This document shows, in pieces, positions 10,889-20,393 of a stretch of 64,000 nt of DNA. Below the pieces are notes generated by a model. That model did not search any database. It worked only from the letters and a program-made list of their open reading frames with translations, and had not been told where the DNA came from. Numbering within the stretch: the first letter of the stretch is position 1; every line of letters begins with the position of its first letter. The DNA is taken from positions 59,546 to 123,545 of the forward strand of contig CAUYUJ010017893.1 of NCBI GenBank assembly GCA_963575745.1, in the 5' to 3' direction. The position numbers and the translations under genes are program-made. The DNA is from Prorocentrum cordatum. Its lineage: Eukaryota; Sar; Dinophyceae; Prorocentrales; Prorocentraceae.

Positions 10889-11638
10889 GCTCCTCCCTCT
10901 TCCCCATATCCCTCGCCATTCCCCTCCTCCTTCCTCTCCTCCCTCCTCCCTCCTCCCTCCCCTGTTTCCTTTTCCGCCCGCCCTCCCTCCGCCGCTCCCT
11001 GAAGCTCTGGCCGGGCGCGAGAGCCCGCGAGCCCGCGCGGCCGCCGCCCGCCGCGGCCTCCACGGCGTCGCCGATGGGAACGAAGACGTTTCCGCGCGGC
11101 CGCCTCCCTTTCTCTGATCCCGATCCTCCCTGCCTGGCTCCCTCGCACCCCCTGCTTCCTGCTCCCCATCCCCTCTCCTCCGCGCCCCCACCCCCTCCTG
11201 CCCTTCCCTTCGCCCCCCGCCCCCGGCCCCCGGGCCCCCTCAGCCCCCCTCACCTGACCCTCCCCGAGGGCCTGGCGTGCAGGAGGAGCGGCGAAAGTCT
11301 CGCACTTCTCTTGCTCGCATACCCTCGAGCGACTTGCATCAAAGCGGCACCTATCCAACGTCTCGCGTCGGAAGATATTAAGCTAGCGGCCGAAAAAGCT
11401 CCGCAGGGGAAGGGCTCGAGCTGGGTGGCGTTAGGGCTTAAGAAGGGCTGGGGCGCAGGAGGGGCGCCGGGGTCCCAGGGGCCACAGGGCCAAGGGTTTC
11501 GGGGCAAGGGCGAGGCGGGTTGCGTTGTAGAGGGGACTGCGGAGCGCGCCGCCTCGCGAGGCTTCGAAACTCGAGACCCGATGTCCTGACCGCCAGCGCC
11601 CACTGCGGCGCGCCAGGGGCGCGCCAAGCGGCGTCGCG
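10889..11638. other. Stretch without a resolved gene (copy 1)
   Basis: CT-rich DNA (10870-10990 and 11105-11260) and a more complex segment (11270-11640) that is open on the minus strand in two frames. Part of it may be an exon of gene I or J, for example near 11290-11430, but no frame and splice pair could be singled out. Confidence 0.4.
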
Positions 11639-11823
11639 CTAAGCCGAGAGAGCCCCTTCAGCAATCACTTCGGGCTTCTCCTCAGCGCGGAGCCCGCTCA
11701 AGAGGGGCGACCACTTGGCGCGCGGCCCCTCGCGGATCGCAGGGTAGGAGGCCATCATCAGCTTCACAGCGGCCTCGGCGTTGCAGCGGCTCGTCGGAGA
11801 CGGCGTGAAGGCCCACCGCGCAC
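11639..11823 (-). CDS. Gene J: terminal exon (copy 1)
   Basis: An exon candidate beginning after CCCGAG at 11824 and ending at a TAG stop (11641-11639). It encodes about 60 residues, including RWAFTPSPTSRCNAEAAVKL and AKWSPLLSGLRAEEKPEVIA. The second copy (49283-49099) keeps the frame with a few substitutions. Upstream exons are not resolved; the next stretch is pyrimidine-rich on the plus strand and then (GAC)n. No family is recognised. Confidence 0.4.
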
Positions 11824-12117
11824 CTCGGGAGGCGCGAGCGTTCTTTCAGACTCTACACCCTACCCCCATCCCCCATCCCTCCTCCTCCCTCCTCCTCTCC
11901 CCTCTCATTTGCTCATCCCTCCCTCCCTCCCTCCTTCCCTTCCCTCTCCTCCTCCTCCTCCTCCTCCTCGTCCTCGTCCTCGTCCTCCTCCTCCCCTCAA
12001 CGCCCTCCATTGCCTCCAGCCTTCAGCGCCCCCAGACGACGGGTCCCCGGGGTCCAGAGACGGCCCCCAGAGGCCTAAATTCGCGGAAAACATCAGCCTT
12101 GATCTTCCCGCGAACCA

Positions 12118-12119
12118 CA

Positions 12120-12156
<37 letters not shown>

Positions 12157-12197
12157 ACGACGGACGACGGACGACGGACGACGGACGACGGACGACG

Positions 12198-12239
<42 letters not shown>

Positions 12240-12244
12240 ACGAC

Positions 12245-12279
<35 letters not shown>

Positions 12280-12280
12280 C

Positions 12281-12326
<46 letters not shown>

Positions 12327-12339
12327 ACGACGGACGACG

Positions 12340-12374
<35 letters not shown>

Positions 12375-12400
12375 ACGGCGACGACGACGACGCCGATCTA
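12118..12400. repeat. (GAC)n / GGAC-GAC tract (copy 1)
   Basis: About 280 bases of (GAC)n interrupted by GGACGACGGACGAC-type segments. It yields poly-Asp, poly-Arg/Thr, poly-Val and poly-Ser frames depending on phase. Copy 2 has the same tract with different run lengths. It is flanked by CT-rich (11870-12000) and GGA-rich (12400-12500) DNA. Confidence 0.85.
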
Positions 12401-12532
12401 GAGAGGGAGGAGGACGAGGAGGAGGGGGAGGAAGTGGAGAGGGGAGGGGGTGGAGGTGGAGGAGGAGGGGCAGGAGGAGGAGGGGGAGGAGCAGCAGCGG
12501 GGGAAGCACGAGGATCGGGATACTACTGACTA

Positions 12533-13129
12533 CTAGCTACTGTTTCCCGCATCCTGTGCTCCTGCGCTCCCGTCGGACAGGAACAACTGGAAGTGGCCGG
12601 CAGGCGTGATCGCGAGGTCGCCAGCCTTGAGGACCATGCGCGAGCCGTGCTGCCTGACGATGTCCTCCCAGCCCGGCGACGTCAGGCCCTGGACGTGCGT
12701 CCGCTTCCTGATCAGGTCGATGCCGGGCGCCGCCGCCACGGGGACGCAGTCCAAGACGGCCGTCCCCGTCAGCATCAAGCGCGCCTCGGCGTTGCCGAAG
12801 GGGGCCATGCCTGAGTAGGTGTACTCGTCGGTGTCAACCCAGTGCTGCATCGCGTAGATATTCCGCACCAGGGCGGCATTAGTCTCGTCCGTAGCGTAGC
12901 TGTCGATTTTCTCGAACGCGGCTGAGGGCAATCCTACTTCTTTGACCTTGGACTTGATGAACTCGGCCACCTCGCCCTTCAGCTCAGACGCGAAAGTGTT
13001 CTTCTCGGTCGCCTGCAGCCTCTCCGACGCCCACTTATTGTGGGCCTTCAGGCCCTTCAGGTTCAGGATTGTCTTCATGCAGGAGTCGGCGACGACCACC
13101 TCCGCAGGTAACGAGAAAAGGGGGGGGGA

Positions 13130-13178
<49 letters not shown>

Positions 13179-13182
13179 TTCG

Positions 13183-13221
<39 letters not shown>

Positions 13222-14759
13222 GAGGTGGAAAAAGAGCAAGAGGAAGGAGGGAGGTTCCACCTTCACCGGAGTGGTCACCAGCGTCTCGGAGGTCACCGGG
13301 CCCGGGAACGCGTTGATGTCAGCCGCCTCGGGCTTCGCACCCTGATCGCCGCACTCGGCGGCATCGACCTCTAGGCTCTCCCACGATGCAGTCGGGAGGC
13401 CCCACTTCTTCCGCTCCTTGTGCTGCTTCGCGAGGGTCGTCCTGAAGGTGCTGCGCGCCTTCTTCGCCTCCTTGTACGCCGTGCTGCTCTTCAGGTCCTT
13501 CTCCAGCGCGCCGAGGGTCTTCGTCAGGGCCTGGATGTCGCCCATCCTCGTCAGACCCGCGAGTGTCGCGAGCTTCTCGTCAGCACCGCCCGCGATCTTC
13601 TTGCACTCCTTGTCCAGCGCCTCAGCCGCGGCCGTGAGAGTCGCGACCATCTCGTTGATCTCAGGCGGCGCCTCGGAGCCTTGGAATGCATCCTTGATCT
13701 GAGCGGGTGCCATCTCAACTTCTTCCTGCATGTGGCCAAAAACTTCAGACAACTTGGTTTTCGCCGAGGTTAACCGAGAACGGCACGTCACCTTCGCCTG
13801 CCCCTTCTTGATGTCGCTCCCCGAGTCCGCCTCGGATTGATCCTGCTTCTTCTTCTCCGCCTCCGCTTGGGCCCACTCCTCGGCAGCTGCAGCATCCTCT
13901 GCCTTCTGCTTCCCGATGGCCTGCTCGTCCCTCTGCTTCTCCACCAACGCTCTGAGGATCGACTGCGACATCACGTCCCGCTCCGGCTCGACGTTCGGAC
14001 GCACGCCAGCCACGAAGTCGTTGAACCCCTCGGGCTGGGGGAGCGCGGCGTTGGAAGTCAGAGGGCCCTGCTGACCCCCGCGGCGCTTCTTCCGCATATC
14101 CTCGCCTTCGGCCAGAGCACTCTTGAGGTCACATTCGCCCGTAATTTTCCTCTTCTTGCTGAGCTTCTCGCCCAGGTAATCCTCCTGCCCAGTGAACGTA
14201 CGAAGGCCCCTGAACTTGTAGATGAGGTCGATGCCCGTGTACTTGCGAAACGGCGTGTCGACGTCGTCCTTCAGCTCCTGCCACTTCTCCTTGGCCTCTT
14301 CCTCTGTCAGGGTCGACTCTTTCTGCTTCTGCTCCCTGAACCATTCGTCGAAGGGAATCCAATCCTCGAGCTGGCCGTCCGAACGCAAGTCCTTCTTGCC
14401 CTGCTCCTGCGCCGCATCCTGCGACTCCCACTGCCGCTTCGCGTTGCTGTCGCGATCCTTGTTCTTCTGCTTGGCGTCCTTAAACCACTTAGCCTTTTCT
14501 GCTTTGTCCTTGGCCGACCACCATTTCTTCACTGGCTTAGTCGAGGCAGCCATGAAGGACTTGTAATTGCGTTTGCAATCCAAGCAACTCTTGAGGTTGG
14601 CGCTCCACTTGACGAGCATGGCAGCAGGAGTCTCCTCCTCGCAATTGCAACATACATCAGACACATCCGGCGCGGGGCCCTGGGGGTCGGGAGCGGGCGT
14701 GCTCGGCCACTCGGCCTGGTTGGCTTCGAGGTCTCTTGGCCCCGTTAGTCTCGAATACA
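12533..14759 (-). CDS. Gene B: Cys-motif, coiled-coil protein (copy 1)
   Basis: Two exons are clear. Exon 14759-13261 starts after CTCTAG and ends GTGAAG. A GT-AG intron (13260-13100, GTGGAACC to GCGGAG) contains (GAC)n. Exon 13099-12533 ends at TAG. The junction is phase 0. The first exon carries CCNC...CLDC, which matches the split Cys motif of gene A, then a Lys/Glu-rich helical region with IPFDEWFREQKQKES and AEEWAQAEAEKKKQDQSEAD, probably coiled coil, and an RKKRRGG basic patch that could be a nuclear signal. The second exon is a more globular C-terminus. An upstream exon with the start codon must exist but was not found; the acceptor at 14760 is preceded by a strong pyrimidine tract. 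Function unknown. Confidence 0.65.
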
Positions 14760-15480
14760 CTAGAGACTAGATGGCAATGGAGGGTGGAGGGAGGCGGGCG
14801 GGCGGGACGGAGGAGGATAGGGGATATGCGGAAGACGGGGAGGAGGAGGAGGAGGGAGTAGAAAGTATAAGTAAGAGAGGAAGAGAGGAAGCGGGAAGCG
14901 GGGGAGGATGGACGGACGGACGGGGGGGAACGTGGCCGGGGGCCAGGACCTGTCCGAGCACGCGCGCGGCACCAAGTCCCCGGTGCTTGGACGAGAAGAT
15001 GGCGGAGCCCGAAGGCGGCGCGCGTGTCGCATCGAGGATTCGGGTCGGGTATTGGCTCTCAAGCAGCCCTGTCGATGCCACTCGGAGATCCCCAAAGCCC
15101 TCAGTGCCCACACCCTCGGATGTCCCTTGGAAGCCCTTTGGGGGCCCGGGTTGGGTTGGGGCCCTCTTGGAGCCCTCTTGGGGACCTCGTGGAGCCATCC
15201 TAGAGCCTGGAGCCCTCTTTGGGGACCTCTGGGGGCCCTGGGCCCTCTTGGATATTGGATCCCTCTGGAACGCCCCTGGGGTCTCTTGGGCCCCATCTGG
15301 GATCCCTGGGTCCCTTGGGCCCCTCGCGGGGGACCTCCTGGGGCTCTCTTGCCCCCCTGGGACGCCTCTGGGGTCATCTTGGATCTTGGACGACACCCGA
15401 GCCGTATTGGGGCCCCTCCTGGACTGGCGCGGGGTTTCCTCAGGGGCCTCATGAGACCTATCGAGGCGGTATAGCCTTGT
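14760..15480. repeat. Pyrimidine tract and degenerate CCTTGGAGCC-type repeats (copy 1)
   Basis: 14761-14900 is pyrimidine-rich on the minus strand and serves as the acceptor tract of gene B. From about 15080 to 15460 the DNA is built from decayed short repeats on a theme of GGGCCCTCTTGGAGCC and CTTGGGGACCTC. Frames through it are Pro/Gly/Arg-rich on both strands. The missing first exon of gene B may lie near 14930-15050, but no ATG and donor pair was convincing. Confidence 0.5.
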
Positions 15481-16110
15481 GTTGTCATTGGTCATTAGCG
15501 TCGATCAGCATCGATTCAGCGTCGACCAGTGTCGATCAGCGTGCCGGCAAGATGACATGAGAGATTCCCGCGAGTTGCGACATGAGTTTTGTTTCCTGCA
15601 TGACTCGAAGGGGTTCAGTATGGCTCACTCGATCTCTACCCACATCTTGGCTAGGGCCGAGGGTCAGATAGAATAGTGCTTTCCTCTGCAGGACAAACCA
15701 AGACAGGGACGTCAAGGTGGTCAAGCGCCTCGCCAGTGAAGATGACGAAGATTTGCCACGTCCAACCGTTCGCTTCTGTCAAAAGTTTTGGCGCATCAGT
15801 TTCAGCTTGACCGAACAGGTTGATTTCGCCCCTTGACGTCCGTTTGGTTTGTTCTGCAGACCTGACATCCCAGTCCTACTCAACCCACATCCCCATCCCG
15901 ATCCCCGCCATCACAACAACACCCCAGCTGGGGATGTGCCCCTCAATGCTCGGAGGGAGCAGCACCTGTCCCCATCTTGGCGGAGGGGGCAATCCGGCCA
16001 GTGGGGCCTTGTCCACGCTGGTGGGGACCCATCGTCGATCATCGATCGATCGTCGATCGTCGCTCGATAGCCGCTCGCCGCTCGATCGTCGATCGTCGGG
16101 GCCTGGGGGC
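15481..16110. repeat. GTCGATC-type short repeats and complex DNA without a called gene (copy 1)
   Basis: Two clusters of an overlapping CGTCGATC(A/G) motif occur: 15493-15541 (AGCGTCGATCAGC repeated) and 16033-16098 (CGTCGATCATCGATCGATCG and variants). The intervening 15550-16020 has non-repetitive composition with open plus-strand stretches, but no exon with supporting splice sites was recognised. Confidence 0.5.
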
Positions 16111-16172
16111 GGCCCCGACCCCGCTGGAGGCCTTTCCGCGCAACGCTGCGCCCTGCCCGAGGAGGAGGACGA

Positions 16173-16204
<32 letters not shown>

Positions 16205-16690
16205 GAGGAGCAGGAGGAGCGGGAGGAGCAGGAGGAGGCGGAGGAGGAGGAGGAGAAGGAGGAGGATGAGGAGGGAGGAGGAGAGAGGAGGAGGAGGGAG
16301 GAGGAGGAGGAGGAGGAGGGGAGGAGGAGGAGGAGGAGGGAAGGAGGCCCCCCCCCCCCGCTGGAGGCCGGCCGCGCACCGCTGCGCCCTGCCCGAGGAG
16401 GAGGAAGGAAGGGGAAAGGAGGAGGAGAGGGGAGGAGGAGGAGGAGGAGGAGGAGGAGGAGGAGGAGGAGGAGGAGGAGGAGGAGGAGGAGGGATAGGGG
16501 GGAGGAAGGAGGGAGGGAGGAGGAAGGTGGAGGAGGGAGGAGGAGGAGGAGGAGGAGGAAGGAGGAGAGAGAGGGATGGAGGAGGAGGAGGAGGGAGGAG
16601 GAGGAGAGGAGGGAGGGAGGAGGAGGAGGAGGAGAAGGAGGCCTTCCCCCCCCGCTGGAGGCCTGGCCGAACCCCGCCACGTCCTGCCCT
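16111..16690. repeat. Composite GGA / CTGGAGGC array (copy 1)
   Basis: Three related 50-base segments (CGCTGGAGGCC...CTGCGCCCTGCCCGAGG at about 16122 and 16352, and a diverged one at about 16650) are separated by 170-250 bases of (GGA)n. The result is a higher-order repeat. Copy 2 (53400-53935) has the same architecture with different (GGA)n lengths and altered internal segments. Confidence 0.75.
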
Positions 16691-17560
16691 CGCGCCGCCT
16701 GCACGCCGCGCTGTGGGCTGCGGGCAAGCGGGGCGCAGCGCACCTCGCCGCGCGTGGACGCGCCGCGCCAGGCCTGCCGGGGGGCCGCTGGGGCCGTCGG
16801 GCCTCGGCCGTCGGTCGTCCTGTTCGGCGCCCAAGCAGTGCGTGGGTTGATCGACAAGGCCCCAGAGATCCAACGCATTCGGCCTCGAGGGAGGGGCCCT
16901 CGCCGGGCCCCGGGACCGTCGACAGAAACGACTCAGGATGAGAATCCAGCCCTGGGGAATGGGTCGAGACTTCGGGCGACCGCGCATTGAAAAAATCACG
17001 GCACAGGATCTCTGGTCTCTGGGGCCGTCGGTCGTCTGTTCGGTACAGTACACCAGAGGAAAACCCTAATCAGTGGATGGCTTGATCGATAAGGAAATCG
17101 ACCAGGAACCCGGGAGCCCCGAAAGCCACCGAAAGACGGATTTGCGACGCTAGAATTCACGGGAAACATCAGAGAGGTGAGGGAGGGAGGGAGGGAGGGA
17201 GGGGAGGATGGAACGGGGGGCGGAAGAGAGAGTGATGAAGGGGTCGCTCCACCTCCCTTCCCCGCTTCTCTTCACCCCCCACTCCTCTCCCTCCCCCGCC
17301 ACTATCCCTCCCCGTCCAGTCTTCTTGTGCCCGTGGCTCCCTCGACCTCGCTCTCTTCGCTCGCCTCTCTCGCACTTGTTGTGGGAAACCTCCTCGCCTC
17401 CCCCCCTCGTCCCTCATCCCTCGCCCTCGCCCCCCCACGTTTCCCTATCGACGGCGGGCCGATGGGCGGGCAACGAACGGGCGACCATCTTTTCGGCACA
17501 CGCTTCTCGCTCAGCCGCGGTCCCGGCGACCAAGTCGCACTCACGCCGAGATTCAACTCG
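16691..17560. other. Complex GC-rich stretch without a called gene (copy 1)
   Basis: The minus strand is open across 16690-17050 and shows no family resemblance. 17180-17460 is a GGA run followed by CT-rich DNA. Candidate splice sites occur on both strands, and no gene model was preferred. Confidence 0.35.
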
Positions 17561-17591
17561 TGTCTGAATTTCATTCTCCCCTCTTTTTCCC

Positions 17592-17595
<4 letters not shown>

Positions 17596-17671
<76 letters not shown>

Positions 17672-17692
17672 TCGACGACGATGAAGACGACG
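17596..17692. repeat. (GAC)n then (GGCGAC)n tract (copy 1)
   Basis: A run of GAC units passes into GGCGAC units. In copy 2 the matching place (from 54831) has a longer GAC run, no long GGCGAC run, and a poly-T block of about 180 bases. Confidence 0.85.
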
Positions 17693-17871
17693 ACCCACCT
17701 CAGACGACGACCCACCTGGAGCGCGTTCTGTTCTGTTCAGGGATTCGAGTCGGATCCTGCCGCGGCGACAACGGGGGGCCCCCGTCGCAGTCCCTGCTGC
17801 GCCACCTTGACATGCACGCAGAACGGTCAGGAGCACGGACGACGTCGCCATTCACTACCCCCAAACACCGC

Positions 17872-18063
17872 TCAAGTCACGCGAGGGCGCTTCGGGGAAG
17901 GCGGGGCACCAACCTCACCCTGGCCCTCGTCGTCATTGTCGGTGCCGAAGGCGTCCGGGGGGCCCTCCACCTGCAGGCCGCACGCGTCTGGCGCGGGCTC
18001 CACGTCGACCTCGAACTCGAGCTGCTCTGGATACTCGATCGTTTCCGGGAAGAGGTCGAAGTC
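17872..18063 (-). CDS. Gene K: acidic terminal exon (copy 1)
   Basis: This 192-base exon follows CCCAGAG and ends at TGA (17874-17872). It has no internal ATG start, so simple ORF finding misses it. It encodes an acidic segment, DFDLFPETIEYPEQLEFEVD, then APDACGLQVEGPPDAFG and TDNDDEGQGE, ending PPSPKRPRVT, which resembles a short basic nuclear signal. Copy 2 (55518-55327) is the same length and keeps the frame. Upstream exons are not identified; the palindrome lies immediately upstream on the coding strand. The family is unknown; an acidic transcription-regulator-like tail is only a guess. Confidence 0.5.
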   Translation of the reverse strand, partial: DFDLFPETIEYPEQLEFEVDVEPAPDACGLQVEGPPDAFGTDNDDEGQGEVGAPPSPKRPRVT

Positions 18064-18344
18064 CTCTGGGCTCGGGGGGGGGCCCGCATGCCCTCCCAGA
18101 GGCCCTAGCCCGACGCTTTCCCTCAGTTACTCCCCATCTTTCCCTCAGTCTCTCTTTCCCTCCCCTTCCATCCCCTATTTCCCTCCTCCCTCTCCCCCCC
18201 CCCTCCTCCCTCCCTCAGTTCCCCCCTCTTTCACATCCCCCCCCTCCCTCCCTCCCGCACTCCCCGCTTCCCCCCCCTCCCTCCCCGCTCTTCTCCCTCC
18301 CTACCCTCGTCCCTCCCTCCCCCTCCCCCCCTCCCCGCTTTCCC

Positions 18345-19035
18345 TCCCCTCTTCACATGCTCAAGATGTTGCTCCAAGTCCAGCCTCGGGCGTACCAGAG
18401 AGTGGATTCCGCCCAGATCCTCAAGGAACCTTGGAGGTCCTGATGGGGGTCCACTCAGAGGACTGGAGGCGCCTTGAGGCCCTCTCGGGGCCTTCCTTGG
18501 AGCCTCCTCAGGGCGTTCCCGGGCCCCCTTCGGAGTTCCTCGGCGCTCCCCGAAACCATGCATCCTACCGCTGGTCTATGCTGAAGCGAGCCCCCTGCGA
18601 CGCCATTTTGTGGCCATTGTCTTCCCGCGATTATTCGTGGTCGCGGCTCGCTTTGATGCAGCAAGAAGAATCTAATTTTAACTTGAATGCGTTGGGGGCA
18701 AAAGTAAGCTGGCCCCCTCCCCCTCGGGGGAGGGGGCCACGAATAATCGCGGGAAGACAATGGCCACAAAATGGCGTCGCAGGGGGCTCGCTTCAGCATA
18801 GACCAGCGGTAGGATGCATGGTTTCGGGGAGCGCCGAGGAACTCCGAAGGCAGCCCGGGAACGCCCTGAGGAGGCTCCAAGGAAGGCCCCGAGAGGGCCT
18901 CAAGGCGCCTCCAGTCCTCTGAGTGGACCCCCATCAGGATCGCCAAGGTTCCTTGAGGATCTGGGCGGAATCCACTCTCTGGTACGCCCGAGGCTGGACT
19001 TGGAGCAACATCTTGAGCATGTGAAGAGGGGAAAG
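18345..19035. repeat. Large palindrome, partly deleted on one side (copy 1)
   Basis: The left arm, about 18345-18640, and the right arm, 18737-about 19035, are inverted copies of about 295 bases. The 96-base spacer holds the inner left-arm sequence (18641-18700) and a GC-rich mini-hairpin around GGCCCCCTCCCC (about 18708-18738). The matching inner right-arm segment found in copy 2 is missing. Frames on both strands read the same peptide (MHGFGERRGTP...) simply because of the symmetry. Confidence 0.9.
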
Positions 19036-19405
19036 CGGGGAGGGGGGGAGGGAGGGGGAGGGAGGGAGGTGAAAGAGGGAGGGGAGGGAGGGGAGGAAGG
19101 TGAAAGAGGGAGCCCCCTGGCGAGCGTCCGGCGGCTGCTCCGCGGCGCACCCCAGGCCGCAGCCCGCCGCGTCGTCGAGCTCCTGCAGGCGCGGGGGCCG
19201 CGGGCTGGCGGGCGCTATCCTTCCCAGACCCTCCTATTCCGTTTGCCTCCTTCTCCCCTTTGTTCCTCATATTCCCCCCCCTTCCTCCTCGCCCACTCCG
19301 TTGCCGTCACCGCGTTCCCCCCCCTCCTCCTGCTAATCCGCCTTCGTTTTCGCCTACCTCCTCCAAGCCCCGCGGCCTCCGCTTTCCGAGGCCCCAATGC
19401 CACAA
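19036..19405. other. Stretch between palindrome and CACG array (copy 1)
   Basis: GGA-rich to about 19110, then a complex segment (19112-19220, reading GCGAGCGTCCGGCGGCTGCT) that may be an exon on either strand, then CT-rich DNA. Nothing could be assigned. Confidence 0.35.
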
Positions 19406-19498
19406 ACACACGCGCACGCGCGCGCGCACACGCACACACGCACGCACGCACACACACGCACGCACGCACACACACACACACACGCACACACACACACA

Positions 19499-19573
<75 letters not shown>

Positions 19574-19655
19574 GCGCACACACACAAACACAACAAACAC
19601 ACCCACACACACACACTCACTCACACAACCACACTCACACACACACACTCACGCT
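19405..19655. repeat. (CACG)n / (CA)n microsatellite (copy 1)
   Basis: Blocks of ACACGC, (CACG)n and (CA)n cover about 250 bases. The frames read as Thr-His-Ala or Cys-Val repeats. They are not telomeric and not protein-coding by any other sign. Confidence 0.9.
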
Positions 19656-19890
19656 AACTGGCATGACTCTAGCCCGACACCGCTAAGACCCAGGAATCTT
19701 GGACCCACTCGGCGTGTCGAGCTCAAGGATGGAGTCATCCATCAGGGTCGAGGCTGCCGCCGACAGGCGGCGCGGGCCGCCCGCCTGCTTGCAGCAGGCC
19801 CCCCTCCAGCCTCAGCAGGAAGGACGTGCGGGGAGCGTTGGCAGGCGAGCTGGGGGCGTTGAGCCGAATCCTGGCGGCAAGTAGAGGGCG
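19656..19890 (-). pseudogene. Exon-like sequence, frame broken in copy 1
   Basis: The matching sequence in copy 2 (57115-57359) has an open minus-strand frame with DSLNAPTLRLANAPRTSFLL and LSAAASTLMDDSIAELDTRG. Here the same DNA has several single-base indels relative to copy 2 within 150 bases, and the frame is lost. It sits beside a poly-A block absent from copy 2. Read error is as likely as true decay. Confidence 0.45.
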
Positions 19891-19892
19891 AA

Positions 19893-19968
19893 GGAAAAAA
19901 AAAAAAAAAAAAAAAAAGAAAAAAAAAAGAAGAGAAAAAAAAAAGTAAATAAAAAAGAAAAAAAAATA
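19893..19968. repeat. Poly-A block unique to copy 1
   Basis: About 75 bases that are almost all A, interrupted by single G, T or TAAAT bases. They lie between GGGCGAAGG and GGGGGGAGCGGC, which are adjacent in copy 2. A retroposition tail is possible, but the surrounding small indels favour an uncorrected read patch. Confidence 0.7.
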
Positions 19969-20393
19969 GGGGGGAGCGGCAAGGGCCCCCCAGGTTCCAG
20001 TCGGTTGGCGGTCGTTTCTACATCCTCACCCCCCCTCCTCCCTCCTCCTCCGCCTCCTCCTCCTCCGCCTCCTCCTCTCCTGCCCCTCCTCCTGACGTCA
20101 CTCCCCCCATCGCCCCTCAGCACTTTTCCTTCGCTCTCCCCCTCCTTCCCCCCCCCCCCCCCCCCCCCTCCCTGGCACACGAACGGCTAACATAACGCCA
20201 AAACAACTTGGGGCTAGCACCATGATGTCCTGAGAACTCGGGGCGCTAGCCCTTGTTTTTTTTTTTTGTGGGAGGAGGGGGGTCATCCCCGATTGGGCCC
20301 CCCTGGGGCCCTGGTCCGCGCCCTCCCCGCTCCCCGCCCTCCTCCTTCCTCGCTCATTCCCCCGTTCACTGCATCATGTGGCTCATACTTGCT
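19969..20393. other. CT-rich and complex DNA 3' of the methyltransferase (copy 1)
   Basis: CCT-rich (20026-20165), then complex DNA with AACACGGGGCGCTAGCCC-like sequence and a T run at 20256-20267. No gene is supported. It lies just downstream of the methyltransferase stop and may contain its 3' untranslated region. Confidence 0.4.

Noticed and set aside
10621-11589. Plus-strand ORF opposite gene I
   Set aside because: The minus strand has a GT donor, pyrimidine tract, AG acceptor and a short in-frame terminal exon; the plus strand has no comparable splice signals. Some doubt remains.
12093-12529. Very long poly-Asp, poly-Thr, poly-Ser, poly-Val and poly-Arg frames
   Set aside because: They are (GAC)n read in different phases on both strands; run lengths differ between duplication copies without regard to frame.
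14767-15495. 242-codon Pro/Gly/Arg-rich frames on the minus strand
   Set aside because: Two overlapping frames on the same strand are equally open over decayed short repeats, and both run into the acceptor pyrimidine tract of gene B.
18455-18922. Apparent genes on both strands encoding the same MHGFGERRGTP peptide
   Set aside because: An automatic consequence of the palindrome.
19405-19655. Telomeric repeat
   Set aside because: Units are CACG and CA, not TTTAGGG-like, and unique sequence continues on both sides.
19307-19657. Thr-His-Ala and Cys-Val-Arg-Ala repeat frames
   Set aside because: Translation of a (CACG)n/(CA)n microsatellite; no ends with protein character.
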